This document shows positions 48,011 through 60,300 of a stretch of 64,000 bases of DNA, piece after piece. The DNA comes from Alviniconcha marisindica (Eukaryota; Mollusca; Gastropoda; Provannidae). Each line of letters begins with the position of its first letter. Positions within the stretch are counted from its first letter, which is position 1. The notes under the pieces were generated by a model that searched no databases, was not told where the DNA came from, and saw only the letters and a program-made list of their open reading frames with translations. The position numbers were made by a program, and so were the translations under genes. The stretch spans positions 434,001-498,000 of the forward strand of contig JABMCL010002924.1 in assembly GCA_018857735.1 (NCBI GenBank). The letters are read 5' to 3'.

Positions 48011-48720
48011 ATGGGTCAGTGTCATCAAACATTTCTTCCTTGGCTAGTGGGTTAATAAATACAAATTGTCCTGGGTGGTCCAATGGAATAGTGAATGTGT
48101 TTTTGTGTTTTTTGTTTAATATGCTAGTGATAGGTATGTCTTCTTGGGTAGGCCAGTCGTCTAGAAAACGTGTTTCCTCAGCCGGTTGTGGATCAGTGAA
48201 TTAGTGAATTGGTTTCCCTGTGGGTCGGTTTGTAGGTTAGTAAACGCATTGTTATTTTCTGGGTATTAAACGCGTTTCTTCCTGGCTAGGGTCAATAAAC
48301 GTGTTTCGTGTTCCTTCCTGCGTACAACTTGAGAATTACTCAGCGTGTTTTGTTCTAGCGGGTGAGTGGCCCAATAAATGCATTTCTTTAGTCTTGGGAC
48401 ACTGGGTCCGTAAACGCGGGGCTTCTTCCCAGATCAGTGGGTTAAAGTAGGTTACGGTAGGTCAATGGCCGTCGATGACTCTCTCCTGGCTTGGTGAATT
48501 GTCACTGACTGAGTTTAACACACTGAGCACGAAACGTGTTTTCTGTGGATGGGTCATGGGTTTGTATAACCTTTTATTTCTTGGGCCATAGGGCTACTGG
48601 CCGTGTTTACTCCTCGCCGCCAAGGTTTCAGATGGCGGTCGAGAAGCGAAGAGGACACGTCATCAGTGTACCAAAGTGATACTCCCCGCGCTGAACTCAC
48701 AAATGGAACAAAGGGAAGGA

Positions 48721-48735
48721 GGTGTGTGTGTGTGA

Positions 48736-48826
<91 letters not shown>

Positions 48827-48846
48827 GGGGGGGGGGGGTGGGGGGT
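48721..48846 (+). repeat. GT microsatellite followed by poly-G
   Basis: GT (about 48721-48823) passes directly into a G-rich run (48824-48846). Confidence 0.95.
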
Positions 48847-49350
48847 ATAATTTTAAACAAGTGAGTGCAATAAACTCAATAAACAATAAACTTGTGGAAG
48901 TGAGGTGGATGCGAGTTCAACTTGCAAGCACGACACAGTCACCCTGGCCGGGGCCGATGCTGTTACACTCACTCTGCTATCGGCCTTTGTGTCTGCTGTC
49001 ATTTTTGTTCCGTTTTGTTTTTTGTTTTAGTTTTACTTTTAAATCGGGATACGACACATCATTTGTATGTTCATTCTTAGTAGTCTGTCACTGTATATGA
49101 CCTTGAGTTGTGTCGATAGCACAGCAGGGCTCGCGGCATTTTGTGGTTAGTTACAGCGTCACCAATAGCAATAAAAAGGGACGCAACTTTACCTAGTATC
49201 AAAGTATGCTAGGACACGGTTACTTCCCGTGCGTCTAGTGCGGATTGGAAAGACCTGGAGAGGAGCAAATTACACGCCGTTTCACACTACAACACAGATG
49301 TAGTAGGCCTACCTCCGGTTGATGATATGACAGGCCCCTTCTGTGTCGGA

Positions 49351-49704
49351 AGTAAATAAGTAAGTAAACATCGTACTTGACGTCCACAGAAACTCGTAAG
49401 GCTTATATAGTTCGGGACGGGGAGAAGGGGAGAACGGGCCGGGGTTCTCATAGTGGAGGTGGGGGAAGAGGGAGACTATTATACCTATCGCTACACTGTC
49501 ACCACCAGAATGACTCCTGCATTAAGATGGGCAGTGATGAGAGCCATTTTAATGTTTCATTAACTGTGAGGGACAAAGTCACAAAATGAGACAGTGTCAG
49601 TCTACAAGCCACAATTTTTGAAGAGAAAGGAGAGCCGGAGCGGATTCGAACCGAGGTCCCCCTGCTTACCAGCCTAACGCTTTACCGCTAGGCCAAACCG
49701 GCTC
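49351..49704 (-). mobile_element. tRNA-derived SINE, full-length copy
   Basis: On the minus strand the 5' tRNA-like head (49704-49631) starts GAGCCGGTTTGGCCTAGCGG and ends CCGGCTC, pairing perfectly as an acceptor stem around a TTCGAAT loop. The body contains AACATTAAAATGGCTCTCAT and the tail is TTAC-rich. Imperfect 11-bp direct repeats flank it (49340-49350 and 49707-49717, 10/11 identical). The same family occurs at 52172-52488 and near 42.4-42.7 kb. Confidence 0.8.
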
Positions 49705-49709
49705 ACTCT

Positions 49710-51254
49710 GGGTCGGATTAATGTTGCTAGTATTTGACTTCGAGCATCCCATGACAATAACAATAACAATATACCTTCATCCCAGTGGGGAATTAAAGCT
49801 GTCGTTCGATCGCACAACGAAGAACATATCTCTATAATTTTAAGTCATGAAACACACGCACACACACACTCTTAGACATACGCCCCCTTTCTCTCAATCT
49901 GCATACACTAATAGGATACACAGTACTAATACGTAGTACTAATAGTACTGCATACACTAATGCTTTGACCATACGTCAAAGCTGACTACTATTGAGTTTT
50001 TCTCAGCTGTCTTGGTCAGTCAGTGATGGAAATGTCAGCCCACCTGTATAATGCCGTTTTCTTAAATGCTTTCGGGCGTGTAAAAATAACGTTGCGATTC
50101 TCTTCATGTAAGTGTGATAAATGTCAATCTTTGCATACCGCTTAGCTCTCGCACAAACTCCTGTAAAAGGCGGTGTGAACAACTTTGTGCCAGCCCACAT
50201 TATGCTGCTTCTAGAAACATCGCAACGTTCAGTCCGTCCGTATCCAAGTCATGCCGTTTTATAACCAACAACACGTTCAAATACCACGCAGACACAACTT
50301 CCACTGTCACCCCGACCTAGGCGTAGGCTACAGCTCTGTCGCGTGGACCGTGTCGGCTGCTCGGTTTGTCACGTGACATGCTTTACCTGCTCGACTCGAG
50401 TCGTGTACTTTGCAGTACGGAGATCAGTTTAAAACCTGTCAAAATTAAATAGACACGAAAACCAAAGAAGCGTAAGCTATTCGGACATAGTATACATTTC
50501 ATTACAAGGCCACTATTTCAGATGTTTTCGCCGTTGGGCTGCATGAGTGGTTGCCGGGCCGGCGTCTCGCTGTTTGTCAGTATGTCAACGCGGGTATCCC
50601 GCATAGAACAATGATCTGAAAGTCTTTCTTCTTTGCTTCCTGTAAACGCTGTTAGCTAAGTGTGACATTTGTCTCTTGTTCTTCTGTGTCAATAAAAAGA
50701 CAAGACACGTTAAGGCATTTGACAGCGAATGCTCTGAGAAAGGGACTGATTTCTTATGTTGTAGTACTCGGCATTCAGTTTCACGGCGTAAAAAGGCTGT
50801 CACCAAAGAAAGAAGCTTTTGCTGTCAATTCACACTCAAAGCTGAATCTAATATACCAGTATGATTTACTGTACGTAAGCCTACGTGTAATATATAGCAC
50901 ACACAATAGGGTTTCTTCGTGGTTTACTTCGGGGAAAGAAAAGAAAAAACAACTAAAAAACAAAACAACAACAACAACAACAACAAAAACAAGAAAAAGC
51001 AACAACAATGAAATTAATAAATAAACACTCGTGTAAATTTTGTCACCAAGACTCTCAGCAACGTTTAAATCACGTCACGTCATACGTTATGCGCTGATTG
51101 ATTGTCCTTGCATGTTAAACTTGGTGATTGTAACACGCCTGCAACGTTCTGCCATGTCGTGTTTCCCATTCTTCAAGCATTTACCCACCAACAATGTTTG
51201 CCACTGATGATTTCAAAGCCCTATATATCCACCTCATTCCCCTCTAGCTCATGT
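49710..51254. other. Noncoding stretch between SINE and 34-bp minisatellite
   Basis: Mixed composition with a short GTACTAAT duplication (about 49921-49960) and a CAA run (50965-50985). Open frames at 50114-50320 and 50662-51024 show no recognisable domain. Confidence 0.5.
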
Positions 51255-52037
51255 AAGGGGTTAAAGCATCTTTAACATTGCAATGTTAGTGAGGTTAAAC
51301 CATCTTTAACCATGCGAAGTAGGCGAGGTTAAACCACCTTTAACATTGCAAAGTTGACGAGGTTAAACCACCTGTAACATAGCAAAGATGGCGAGGTTAC
51401 ACCATCATTAATATTCAAAATGTTGGCGAGGTTAAACCACCTGTAACATTGCAAAGTTGGCGAGGTTAAACCACCTGTAACATTGCAAAGTTGACGAGGT
51501 TAAACCACCTGTAACACTGCAAAGTTGACGAGGTTAAACCACCTGTAACATTGCAAAGTTGGCGAGGTTAAAGCAGGTATGGAGGTTAAACCATCGTTAA
51601 GATTGATAAGTTGGCGAGGTTAAACCACACTTCACATTGCAAAGTTGGCGAGGTTAAAGCAGCTTTAAGATTGCAAAGGTGGCGAGGTTAAACCACATTT
51701 CAACATTGCAAAGTTGGCGAGGTTAAAGCAGCTTTAAGACTGCAAAGCTAGCGAAGTTTAACCACATTTCAACATTGCAAAGTTGGCGAGGTTAAAGCAG
51801 CTTTAAGACTGCAAAGTTAGCGAAGTTAAACCACATTTCAACATTGCAAAGTTGGCGAGGTTAAACCATCATTAAGATTGATACGTTGGCGAGGTTAAAC
51901 CACCTTTAACATTGCAAAGCTGGCGAGGTTAAAGCAGCTTTAAGATTGTAAAGTTGGCGAGGTTAAACCTTCCTTAAAATTGAAATGTTCAAGAATTCAA
52001 ATAATTTTTGGCGTTGCGAAGTGGACGAGGTTAAAGA
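51255..52037 (+). repeat. 34-bp minisatellite, about 22 copies
   Basis: The unit is GCGAGGTTAAACCACCTGTA plus ACATTGCAAAGTTG. Variants alternate AAACCACC and AAAGCAGC centres. Some adjacent units (51650-51840) form near-identical pairs, suggesting unequal exchange. No coding potential. Confidence 0.92.
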
Positions 52038-52171
52038 TGCCCACAAGAGCAATCAGTCGAATTTCGGTGCAAAACAACTGACTGGAAAATCAATACAGAA
52101 TATCATACAATTTTTTTCTTCTGCACGGCCTAGTTGAATAAGGGAATTATCTCTCCGTCTTGTTTAACAAG

Positions 52172-52488
52172 TAAACATGGTGCTTAACGTACACAGAAAC
52201 CGTACGGCTTATTAGGGACGGGGAGAAGGGGGGAAGGGGGTATGGAGGTGGGGGGAGAGGGAGATTATATACCTATCTCTACACTGTCACCACCAGAATG
52301 ACTTCTGCATTAAGATGGGCAGCGATGAGAGCCATTTTAATGTTTCAGTAGGAAGTGATGGACAAAGTCACAAGACAGTGTCCACAAATCACAACCTTTT
52401 TGAAGAGAAAGGAGAGCCGAAGCGGTATCGAACCGAGGTCCTTCCGCTTACTAGCCTAACGCCTTACCGCTAGGCCAAACCGGCTCAC
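52172..52488 (-). mobile_element. tRNA-derived SINE, full-length copy with perfect 11-bp TSD
   Basis: Same family as the copy at 49351-49704. The tRNA-like head is at 52486-52413 and the body matches throughout. The 11-mer TGTTTAACAAG occurs at 52161-52171 and 52489-52499, a perfect target-site duplication that shows retroposition. Confidence 0.85.
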
Positions 52489-52606
52489 TGTTTAACAAGC
52501 ATCTCTTAACGTTTTATAATCCCACTTGCAGGCCCACTCCTCTAAACATGGCCCCAGTGGCGGAGCAAACGACAGGGGAGTCTTGCACTGTCTGACACTC
52601 CCCGCC

Positions 52607-53235
52607 CTGGGGAGATGCTGCAACCTGACAGTTGATGATGTGATGTTCCCTGGAGATGTTGCAGTCTGACTGCTGATGATGTGATGTTCCCGGGAGATGC
52701 TGCAGCCTGACAGCTGTTGATGTGATGTTCCCTGGAGATGTTGCAGCCTGACAGTTGATGATGTATTGTTCCCTGGAGATGCTGCAGCCTGGCAGTTGAT
52801 GATGACAGTTCCCTGGAGAAGCTGCAGCCTGACAGTTGATGATGTGATGTTCCCTGAAGATGTTGCAGCCTGACAGTTGATGATGTGATGTTTCCTGGAG
52901 ATGCTGCAGCTTGACAGTTGACGACTACAGTTCCCTGGAGATGCTGCAGTCTGACAGTTGATGATGACAGTTCCCTGGAGATGCTGCAGCCTGACAGTTG
53001 ATGATGACAGTTCCCTGGAGATGCTGCAGCCTGACAGTTGATGATGTGATGTTTCCTGGAGATGCTGCAGCCTGACAGTTGATGATGTGATGTTTCCTGG
53101 AGATGCTGCAGCGACAGTTCCCTGGAGATGCTGCAGCCTGACAGGTGATGATGTGATGTTCCCTGGAGATGTTGATGATGACAGTTCCCGGGAGATGTTG
53201 CAGCCTGATGGTTGAATGATGAAGGGATATCAGGG
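52607..53235 (-). repeat. 40/41-bp minisatellite, about 15 copies
   Basis: On the plus strand the unit is CCCTGGAGATGCTGCAGCCT plus GACAGTTGATGATGTGATGTT, or a shorter variant ending GATGACAGTT. Most units carry CTGCAG. A 232-codon open frame on the minus strand runs through it, but the 40/41-bp period shifts frame from unit to unit, so it is not a gene. Confidence 0.92.
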
Positions 53236-53284
53236 AACATATATACTGCTGATGATGGGACATCAGGGAATGGAGATGCCGCGG

Positions 53285-53885
53285 CGCTCTTGATCGTCAG
53301 ATACCATTGAGCGGCATGCTGCTTATTTCCAGCTTAAACGCATTAGTTCGATCCGCAGGTTTCTCACTGAAGACGCAGCCAAGACTCTTGTTACTTCCTA
53401 TGTCCTCTCAAGGCTTGACTGCTGCAACTGTCTCCTCATAGGTACACCTAATTCTGTCATCCAACCTCTCCAGAAAATTCAAAACTTTGCTGCAAGACTC
53501 GTTCTCTTGGCACCCCGTCACCACCACTCAACACCTCTCCTGGAAAAACTGCACTGGCTTCCCATTTCAGAACGTATTAAGTATAAAGCCACTTGTATGT
53601 GTTTTAATGCTATAAATGGTTCTGGTCCCACTTACCTCTCTGAACTGCTACGTGTCTACATCCGTCTCGTACACTACGCTCTTCTTCTGACAATCCAACA
53701 ATACAAAACGCAAGACTCATGGCTTTCGCACCTTCTCTTGCTTTGGACCCCACATTTGGAATTCAATCCCACAAGACCTTAGACACTGCTCAACGCTGTC
53801 GTCTTTTAAAGCCAAATTGAAAACCTTCCTTTTCTCACAGTATTTTCACCCCAACTAATATCAGTACCCAGTTTCTGCTACAGTC

Positions 53886-53975
<90 letters not shown>

Positions 53976-54042
53976 GCGCGCGCGCGCGCGCGCGGATCAG
54001 ATCAGTGTCGTACACATTTAAATTCATTGTGTCTTGTGTGTA

Positions 54043-54101
<59 letters not shown>

Positions 54102-54257
54102 TTTTTGTTTGTCTTTTCGTATGGTGCTTTGTGTGGGTTGTTTTGGTGGGACTGTACTCTACGTGTGTATAGAATAACATATTTAGGTTTACTATCATGT
54201 GAGCGATCAGGGCGTTGATGAGCGCATGATAAATGTACATTATTATTATTATTATGC
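53285..54257 (+). pseudogene. LINE (L2/CR1-like) remnant with GT-rich 3' UTR
   Basis: Translations in shifting frames give LSRLDCCNCLLIGTPNSVIQ, KIQNFAARLVLLAPRHHHST and LEKLHWLPISERIKYKATCM, the conserved C-terminal half of L2/CR1-like ORF2. The coding part is broken by frameshifts. The 3' side has GT runs (53888-53972 and 54038-54098) separated by a CG run, the AGGGCGTTGATGAGCGCATG tail and a terminal ATT repeat (about 54238-54255). It is 5'-truncated and dead. Confidence 0.85.
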
Positions 54258-54983
54258 GTGATTTCACGCTCTTTTCCCGTCACCGCTGAACAACCCACTG
54301 CTCTCCTGCTGGTTCATAGGACAGGGGCGAAAACAACAACAACAAACAAACAAACAAAAAACAGAGGTAACGCATGGTTTGATTACGTGTCTGTGGTAAA
54401 CAAATGCACAGATCGGCACGAAAAGTGATGTGCATTTTACGCCACTGTTCTAGGATTGATCCGTTGCTTGCAGCGACTCGTGCATTCAGTGGGCCTGCTT
54501 CAGTGACACTGACAGGGAGGTGACGTAGGCACCTGTGGCGTGTGTGTGTTGGGTCGGCATTTGCAGCTACAGTCGCACGCACCCGGCAAACAGCGTGGGC
54601 CTACCCCGCCTGACTGAGTGGCCGGGTGACACCCACACCCACTGGCTTCCATCCGCCCTGTCGAAGACAATGTCAGCGCTGCCGAGTCAAACGTAGCACG
54701 GGAGACACGCCGCGGCAGCGGCTCCGCTGTTGGAAGCGACTCGAGATGCTGAACAAAGCCGGCTGGTGAAACCAGGGTCAGCAGCAGTGCGCTGCAGCAC
54801 GAGGAAAGGAAGGAGGGCAGGGGGGTGCAGTCACAGACGAAACAGGTAGCCCGTAATAAAGAGGACGCGTACAGTGATTAACGGTCGCACGATCTAGATA
54901 AGGAGGCAAGTGTTTGACGAGGACAGTTGCAACCAGCATGGGCCTTCCGCTGACAGGTAGGTTCGGTTAACAACAAAGTTTAT
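54258..54983. other. GC-richer noncoding stretch
   Basis: About 54420-54880 is richer in CpG than its surroundings. No gene or element recognised; it could be a small CpG island or an old repeat. Confidence 0.4.
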
Positions 54984-55110
54984 ACGTCTGTCTGTCTCTT
55001 TCGGTCTGCCTGCATGTCTGTCCGTCTGTCTGTCTCTTTCGGTCTGCCTGCATGTCTGTCCGTCTGTCTGTCTCTTTCGGTCTGCCTGCATGTCTGTCCG
55101 TCTGTCTCCC
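54984..55110 (+). repeat. 38-bp tandem repeat, about three copies
   Basis: The unit TCCGTCTGTCTGTCTCTTTC plus GGTCTGCCTGCATGTCTG repeats three times with almost no variation. It lies just before a CA/GA microsatellite. Confidence 0.9.
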
Positions 55111-55193
55111 TCTCTCCCGGCGAAAAGTCTAGGTTGAAATAAATACCTTTATATGTTTCGGTTAGCAAATATGAAATCACGTCTCACCATTTG

Positions 55194-55299
<106 letters not shown>

Positions 55300-55844
55300 T
55301 CATCACATGACAGAGCGCATTCAAGTTATTTTTCCAAGATCGGCCAAATATTCAAAGTGACCTCAAGAATGACTGCATGTTTTATGGTGTCCCATGTTTC
55401 TTCAGGTGTTTGTATCGTATACAGGATCATGCTGTCTGAACAATCTTAGTTTTGTCACAGTGGTGTACACGCCACCAATACAAACGATGCCACAAGCTTT
55501 ACAGGAGAGACGTGTGCATTTGGGGAGATTGTGATCAGTCGTAGAGTTATGGGGCTGGATATTGAATAAAACAGAAATGTACGCACAGATATAGTTATAT
55601 AGACAACAAACGTGTAATGGGTCATAAAATGTCTTTCTATATTCAGTAAGAGGAGGTTTGTGCACGACTGTTTGCAGTTGGAATCGATAGACGTGTTCCA
55701 GTGATGGCATCCTCTCCGTAACATTCACAACGGCACAGTCCACCTCCAGAGTGGATGAATTTTGTATTGGGAACTAATCGGTCTGTGATGGAACCAGCAT
55801 GTAATGCACTTAAAGTAATTTCGCCAGCAGGATTTGTGTTGCAG

Positions 55845-56162
55845 TGCTGCTGATGTCGCCAGCAGTTGCAGCACTTGTAGTGATGTCGCCAGCAGTTGTA
55901 TTGCAGCACTGGTAGTCGTTATGATGTCGACAGCAGTTGTGGTGATGTCTCCAGCAGTTGTATTGCGGCATTTGTAGTCGTTACGATGTCGTCAGCAGTT
56001 GTGGTGATGTCGCCAGCTGTGGTGATGTCGGCAGCAGTTGTGGTGATGTCGCCAGCAGTTGCGGTGATGTCGCCAGCAGTTGTGGTAATGCCGCCAGCAG
56101 TTGTATTGCACCACTTGTAGTCGTTATGGTGTCGCCAGCAGTTGTGGTGATGTCGCCAGCGT
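55845..56162 (+). repeat. 21-bp minisatellite, about 15 copies
   Basis: The unit is GCAGTTGTGGTGATGTCGCC plus A, with a TTGTATTGCAGCACTTGTAG variant recurring at larger spacing. Because 21 is a multiple of three it is open in several frames on both strands (MSPAVVV-type and ATSPQLL-type translations), which are spurious. Confidence 0.92.
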
Positions 56163-56542
56163 GAGTCGTGTTTCGCAAAAATATTTGACTGAGGCAAAAT
56201 ATTCAGTGTGACCTCAAGAATGCATGTTTCAAGGTCACAGCAGTGTGGCATATATAGTTTTAATTGGAAATTGTATGTTCTTTTCCGATTAAGTTCAGCT
56301 TTTGTACTCTTATTACGTTACGTCGTCTAGATCATGAATATATTCTCTCTCTTTCGTACGTAATTATGGGAGATGACTGAAGTATTTTTTTGATATAACA
56401 AAACCTCCAATGTTGGCTTTTTCACAGACATTGTTTAAGGGAAGTCTTACTTTGTATAATTCTAATCTTGCTTTGGGTCTACATATTCATACCGGGCTTG
56501 TTACAAGGTCACATGTATGTCCAAAACAAAACAACAACAAAA

Positions 56543-56579
56543 AGGGGGGGGGGGGGGGGGGGGGGGGGGGCAGGGGGGC
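56543..56579 (+). repeat. Poly-G tract
   Basis: About 27 G in a row after AACAACAACAAAAA, then CAGGGGGG. It is a potential G-quadruplex former. Confidence 0.9.
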
Positions 56580-57310
56580 GAATTGTTTATTTGTAATTGG
56601 CAGTGGCAGTGTGGTATAAACGTTGAATGGTTGCTGTGTACATTAAAAAACTCATGCACGAAATGCTTTCTGTGACTAGTCCGTATTTTAGGAATATATT
56701 GAGCACTTTTCCTCTCTCCGGTTTTGTGCTTGAATGTGAGTCATCTGAGTGTTAATGCTTTTGTTTCTCACGCCATGCAGCTGTATACCGCTGACAGGCC
56801 GAACGCTGTCCTGACTGGCGTCAACACTTCCAGGCAGTGCCGGACATCGTGCCTGCGTGTTACAGTCTGCTTGCCCGTATGAGACCACGAGGTGCAGCTT
56901 ACAGTCGCAGACAGTACACAGAAAGCAATACACACTTAAGTGAATCCGTTTACTGTTTAATAAAAAAAACATTTTTAAAAACAACAGCCTCGTGCCGCAC
57001 CCGGAGACGTGTATGTGGGAAGATGTGTGTCGTGGAAGGCTGCTGAGGGGCCCTGGTGTTGCTGTGCACGCCTATAGCCGACAGCCCGCGCGATGCTTTG
57101 CACACAGCGATGTTCAGGCAGTACGCATTTATCGACGAAATTAATTTGACGCTGGGGACCGATTTCAGTGATTGAGCGATCGCTTTTGCATAGCGCTCTT
57201 CTCTGCTTCCTAGCGCGCTCGCTGCACTCTAGTCTCATGTGATTCTGAACGAGTGACTGCAGCTTTTACTTCGCGCGTGATTTGAATATCCACCGAAGTG
57301 ATGTACTTAC
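56580..57310. other. Noncoding stretch
   Basis: Includes CpG-richer sequence at about 56780-57290. Short open frames on both strands show no domain. Confidence 0.45.
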
Positions 57311-57397
57311 AGCGCCATTGGTTGTTACATGGCTGGTGCCACGCGAAACTGCTGCCATCTCGGGTCATGTTCTGTGTTTACCATGCAACCATGTACC
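57311..57397 (+). repeat. Dispersed repeat GGTTGTTACATGGCTGG, copy B
   Basis: GGTTGTTACATGGCTGGTGC, GAAACTGCTGCCATCTCGGG and TTTACCATGCAACCATGT match copy A at 6724-6806 with scattered substitutions. Confidence 0.65.
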
Positions 57398-57464
57398 AGT
57401 TTGCAGTGTTATTTGACACCGCCTTGCCTCTTCCACAATGGCTTCAGTTACTCCGCAAAAAGTG

Positions 57465-57470
<6 letters not shown>

Positions 57471-57520
<50 letters not shown>
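57471..57520 (+). repeat. GA microsatellite
   Basis: About 25 GA units shortly after the dispersed repeat at 57311-57397. Confidence 0.95.
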
Positions 57521-57521
<1 letters not shown>

Positions 57522-57963
57522 GCATTTACATTGTCACAACACCCTTCACGAACAGGAGGATTCTTTCCGACCAGCAAAAATACGACAGTGACACAGTTCA
57601 GTAGTGGTTTTGTCTTAAAACAACCAATGTTATCAAGTTCACGGGTGCTATTTGCGTGCTTGCTGTCAAAATCAGCCTGGCCTTTTACGCAGTGAAATTG
57701 AAGCGGAAACCCTTTGGAACAAGGCAGATGCTGATGCAATATCGATTTGTTCGAGCCACATCTATAGAAAATGACGACCCCACCCCCTCCACCCCATTCC
57801 AGCGTTGGTTTTACGTGTTGCATGGATTCAGTGCCTCAGCTTCATCACTGCAGTAGTTGGTGGGTCAGGATGTGTCGCTGTCGCGGAAATGTTGGTGACA
57901 GTGAGAATCGTTCCCCTCAGTGCTTTCAGCATTTGGCCCACTCGGCGTCCTGCAACACTCTAC

Positions 57964-58311
57964 ACATTCAGCGTTTAACACTGTCACTGACCGTCCTCTT
58001 TCTCCCAATGGGTCTTTAGTAAGGTTTGCTTCAAAAAATGTCTCTAAACATTCAGCGTTTAACACTGTCACTGACCGTCCTCTTTCTCCCAATGGGTCTT
58101 TAGTAAGGTTTGCTTCAAAAAATGTCTCTTTCTAAACATTCAGCGTTTAACACTGTCACTGACCGTCCTCTTTCTCCCAATGGGTCTTTAGTAAGGTTTG
58201 CTTCAAAAAATGTCTCTTTCTAAACATTCAGCGTTTAACACTGTCACTGACCGTCCTCTTTCTCCCAATGGGTCTTTAGTAAGGTTTGCTTCAAAAAATG
58301 TCTCTTTTGCT
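57964..58311 (+). repeat. 84/88-bp tandem repeat, four copies
   Basis: Units start at 57964, 58048, 58136 and 58224 with ACATTCAGCGTTTAACACTG and end CTTCAAAAAATGTCTCTTTC. The first is 84 bp and the next two are 88 bp, differing by a short insertion at the junction. The copies are otherwise nearly identical, so the expansion is recent. Confidence 0.93.
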
Positions 58312-58814
58312 GCAACGTTTCAAGGGGCGGAGGGAGGATTGGGGAGCGTTTTGCTACGTCAGCAAACTGTGTCTGGTCTCTTTGGTACTAAAACCAATTA
58401 TCTATCTTCGGAACTGCGTGGCTGCCCTGTTAGCCAAATCAAATGAAGTGTCCTAGTTGGAAGGCAGACCAGATGTGCTTGACTGGTGAGAAATTGCCGT
58501 GTTGTGGCCATGCTTAAAACCATCTCTACTGGTACCTAATCTGTAGTTCCCAGGAAACAAATATTCTGCGTGGGGAAAGTCAATATTGTGGGCCGACACT
58601 GTCGGATTTGCCAGTTTGCCACCTCTTTTACTGGCCGATAACCCACTCGCTTGATGGTTTAGGTCCACAGATCAATGGCGTCAAGTGCCTCACTTCATCG
58701 AACTGCACTTGTGAAGTGGTGAGGTTGCTTCAGGTCGGAGTGTACACTACCTTTTACAACGCTGTTTTTGACAGAAACAGGCTGTTCCCCCCCCCCCCCC
58801 CCAATCCTGTTTAA

Positions 58815-60300
58815 TTCTTGACAGAGCTCAGATCCATCGAACTATAGGTCAGTTTTATCTTGTCGGTTCTCTCAAAGCCATTTGAGAAACACATAAACAA
58901 ACCTGTTCTTGCACATTTTAACAAAACCAACCTACTTCACCCTTACCAGTCAGGGTTCATAGAAAACCATTCGTGTTACACCATATTAAACAAGTCTTGT
59001 TGACATGTGGCTTTTCAATATAAATAATAACAAATTTTGTGGCGTTCTTTTTGTGGACTTTGCTAAAGCCTTGATGTAATAGACCATGACCTCCTTCTAA
59101 AATTGACGCTTACTTTACTTGTATAATTTCCTACTGATAGAAAGCAAACTGCGCATGTGAATGATGTACATGCTTTATGGAACCCTTGATTAGCAAAAGG
59201 CATACCTGTGGCACCCACCCATCTGCAGAAAACTTGTTGAACCCGCCGATCTGCGAAAAATGAAGCTAAAACCACTGTTGTACAAGACGCGCGTTGAAGC
59301 CAATCATGTGCAAAAGTAGTTGAATCCGTTTTTCTAAATTACAAACAAACCAGAACAGAAAGTGAAAACAAAAACACATTGAATCGATGCTCGTCGGAGC
59401 AAGACAAAAACTGTCCGCCATTTCTGCCAACATCCTTCAGCTTGACGATATCACAGTCCCACTCACTGAATCAAAAGCTTCGGCATTCTCCTAGGCAGCA
59501 AGCACACTGTCCGTGGAAAACTTTATTAGTCAAACCTCCAAATCCTGCTACTACCAGCTCCGTCGAATGTGTTGGGTCCGGAAGTATCTTAATTCCACTG
59601 AAACTGGTCACCACTGTGAAACTGGTCACCACTGTGAAACTGGTCACCTCGCTCATTCTGTCACGCCTCGACTGCTGCTATTCTCTCCTTTCTGGTCTGC
59701 CTGTTTCCTTTATCCAAAGCCTTTGTCGCATTGAGAACTGTGCTGCTCGCCTCATCCTGAAAAATGTAAAACTGACCATATCACTCCTCTGTTCCAATCT
59801 CTTCACTGGCTCCCTATCCCACAAAGAATTCAGTACAAGATAAACAATCTCTGCTATGAATGTATCACGCGCACTGCTCCGTTTTATCTCAGTGACTGTC
59901 TTCAGCTTTACACCCCCTCCCGCGCTCCCCACTCTGCTGATACTCTCAGCCTCCAGAATCCTCGTACCAGACTTCCGCTGTTGGATCCTGCGTGTTGTCT
60001 GTCTTCAGCTTCTCTACGTGGAGTGACCCTCCCATTCCTCTCCGAAAGAAACCCTCTTTGGACTCGTTCAGATCTAACCTGAAGACATTCCTTTTCCTCA
60101 AACAATAGGCCTGCCATGCTTTCCGCTTTGCGCCGCTATATTCCTGCGCCTCAAGTCCCCGTTTGTTATCTGTTTAAGCTGGCTGTAACTGAATTAAGTT
60201 GTGTATAGTCAATATACTCGTGTGGGCGGGTGCGTGTGTGTGCGTGTATGCACTAAGAATAGTCTCTCCGGTCAATATTTTGGTATTGGTTGTTATTATC
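58815..60300 (+). pseudogene. LINE (L2/CR1-like) remnant including part of the reverse transcriptase
   Basis: Decayed RT signals are readable across frames: HPYQSGF-like and VLFVDFAKAL-like blocks at 58930-59085, then SLILSRLDCCYSLLSGLPVS, RIENCAARLILKN and SLHWLPIPQRIQYKINNLCY further on, ending LKTFLFLKQ near 60107. Multiple stops and frameshifts are present. A GT-rich segment (60222-60250) follows. This is the longest LINE remnant in the window. Confidence 0.8.

Noticed and set aside
49631..49704. Candidate tRNA gene on the minus strand
   Set aside because: The acceptor stem pairs well, but the T and anticodon stems are mispaired and it is joined to a SINE body shared with 52172-52488, so it is a SINE head.
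52542..53240. 232-codon minus-strand open frame, the second longest in the window
   Set aside because: It lies on the 40/41-bp minisatellite. The period is not a multiple of three, so the translation changes frame between units, and a second frame is open too.
55643..56251. Open frames on both strands with MSPAVVV or ATSPQLL repeats
   Set aside because: The 21-bp period keeps several frames open at once, as expected of a minisatellite.
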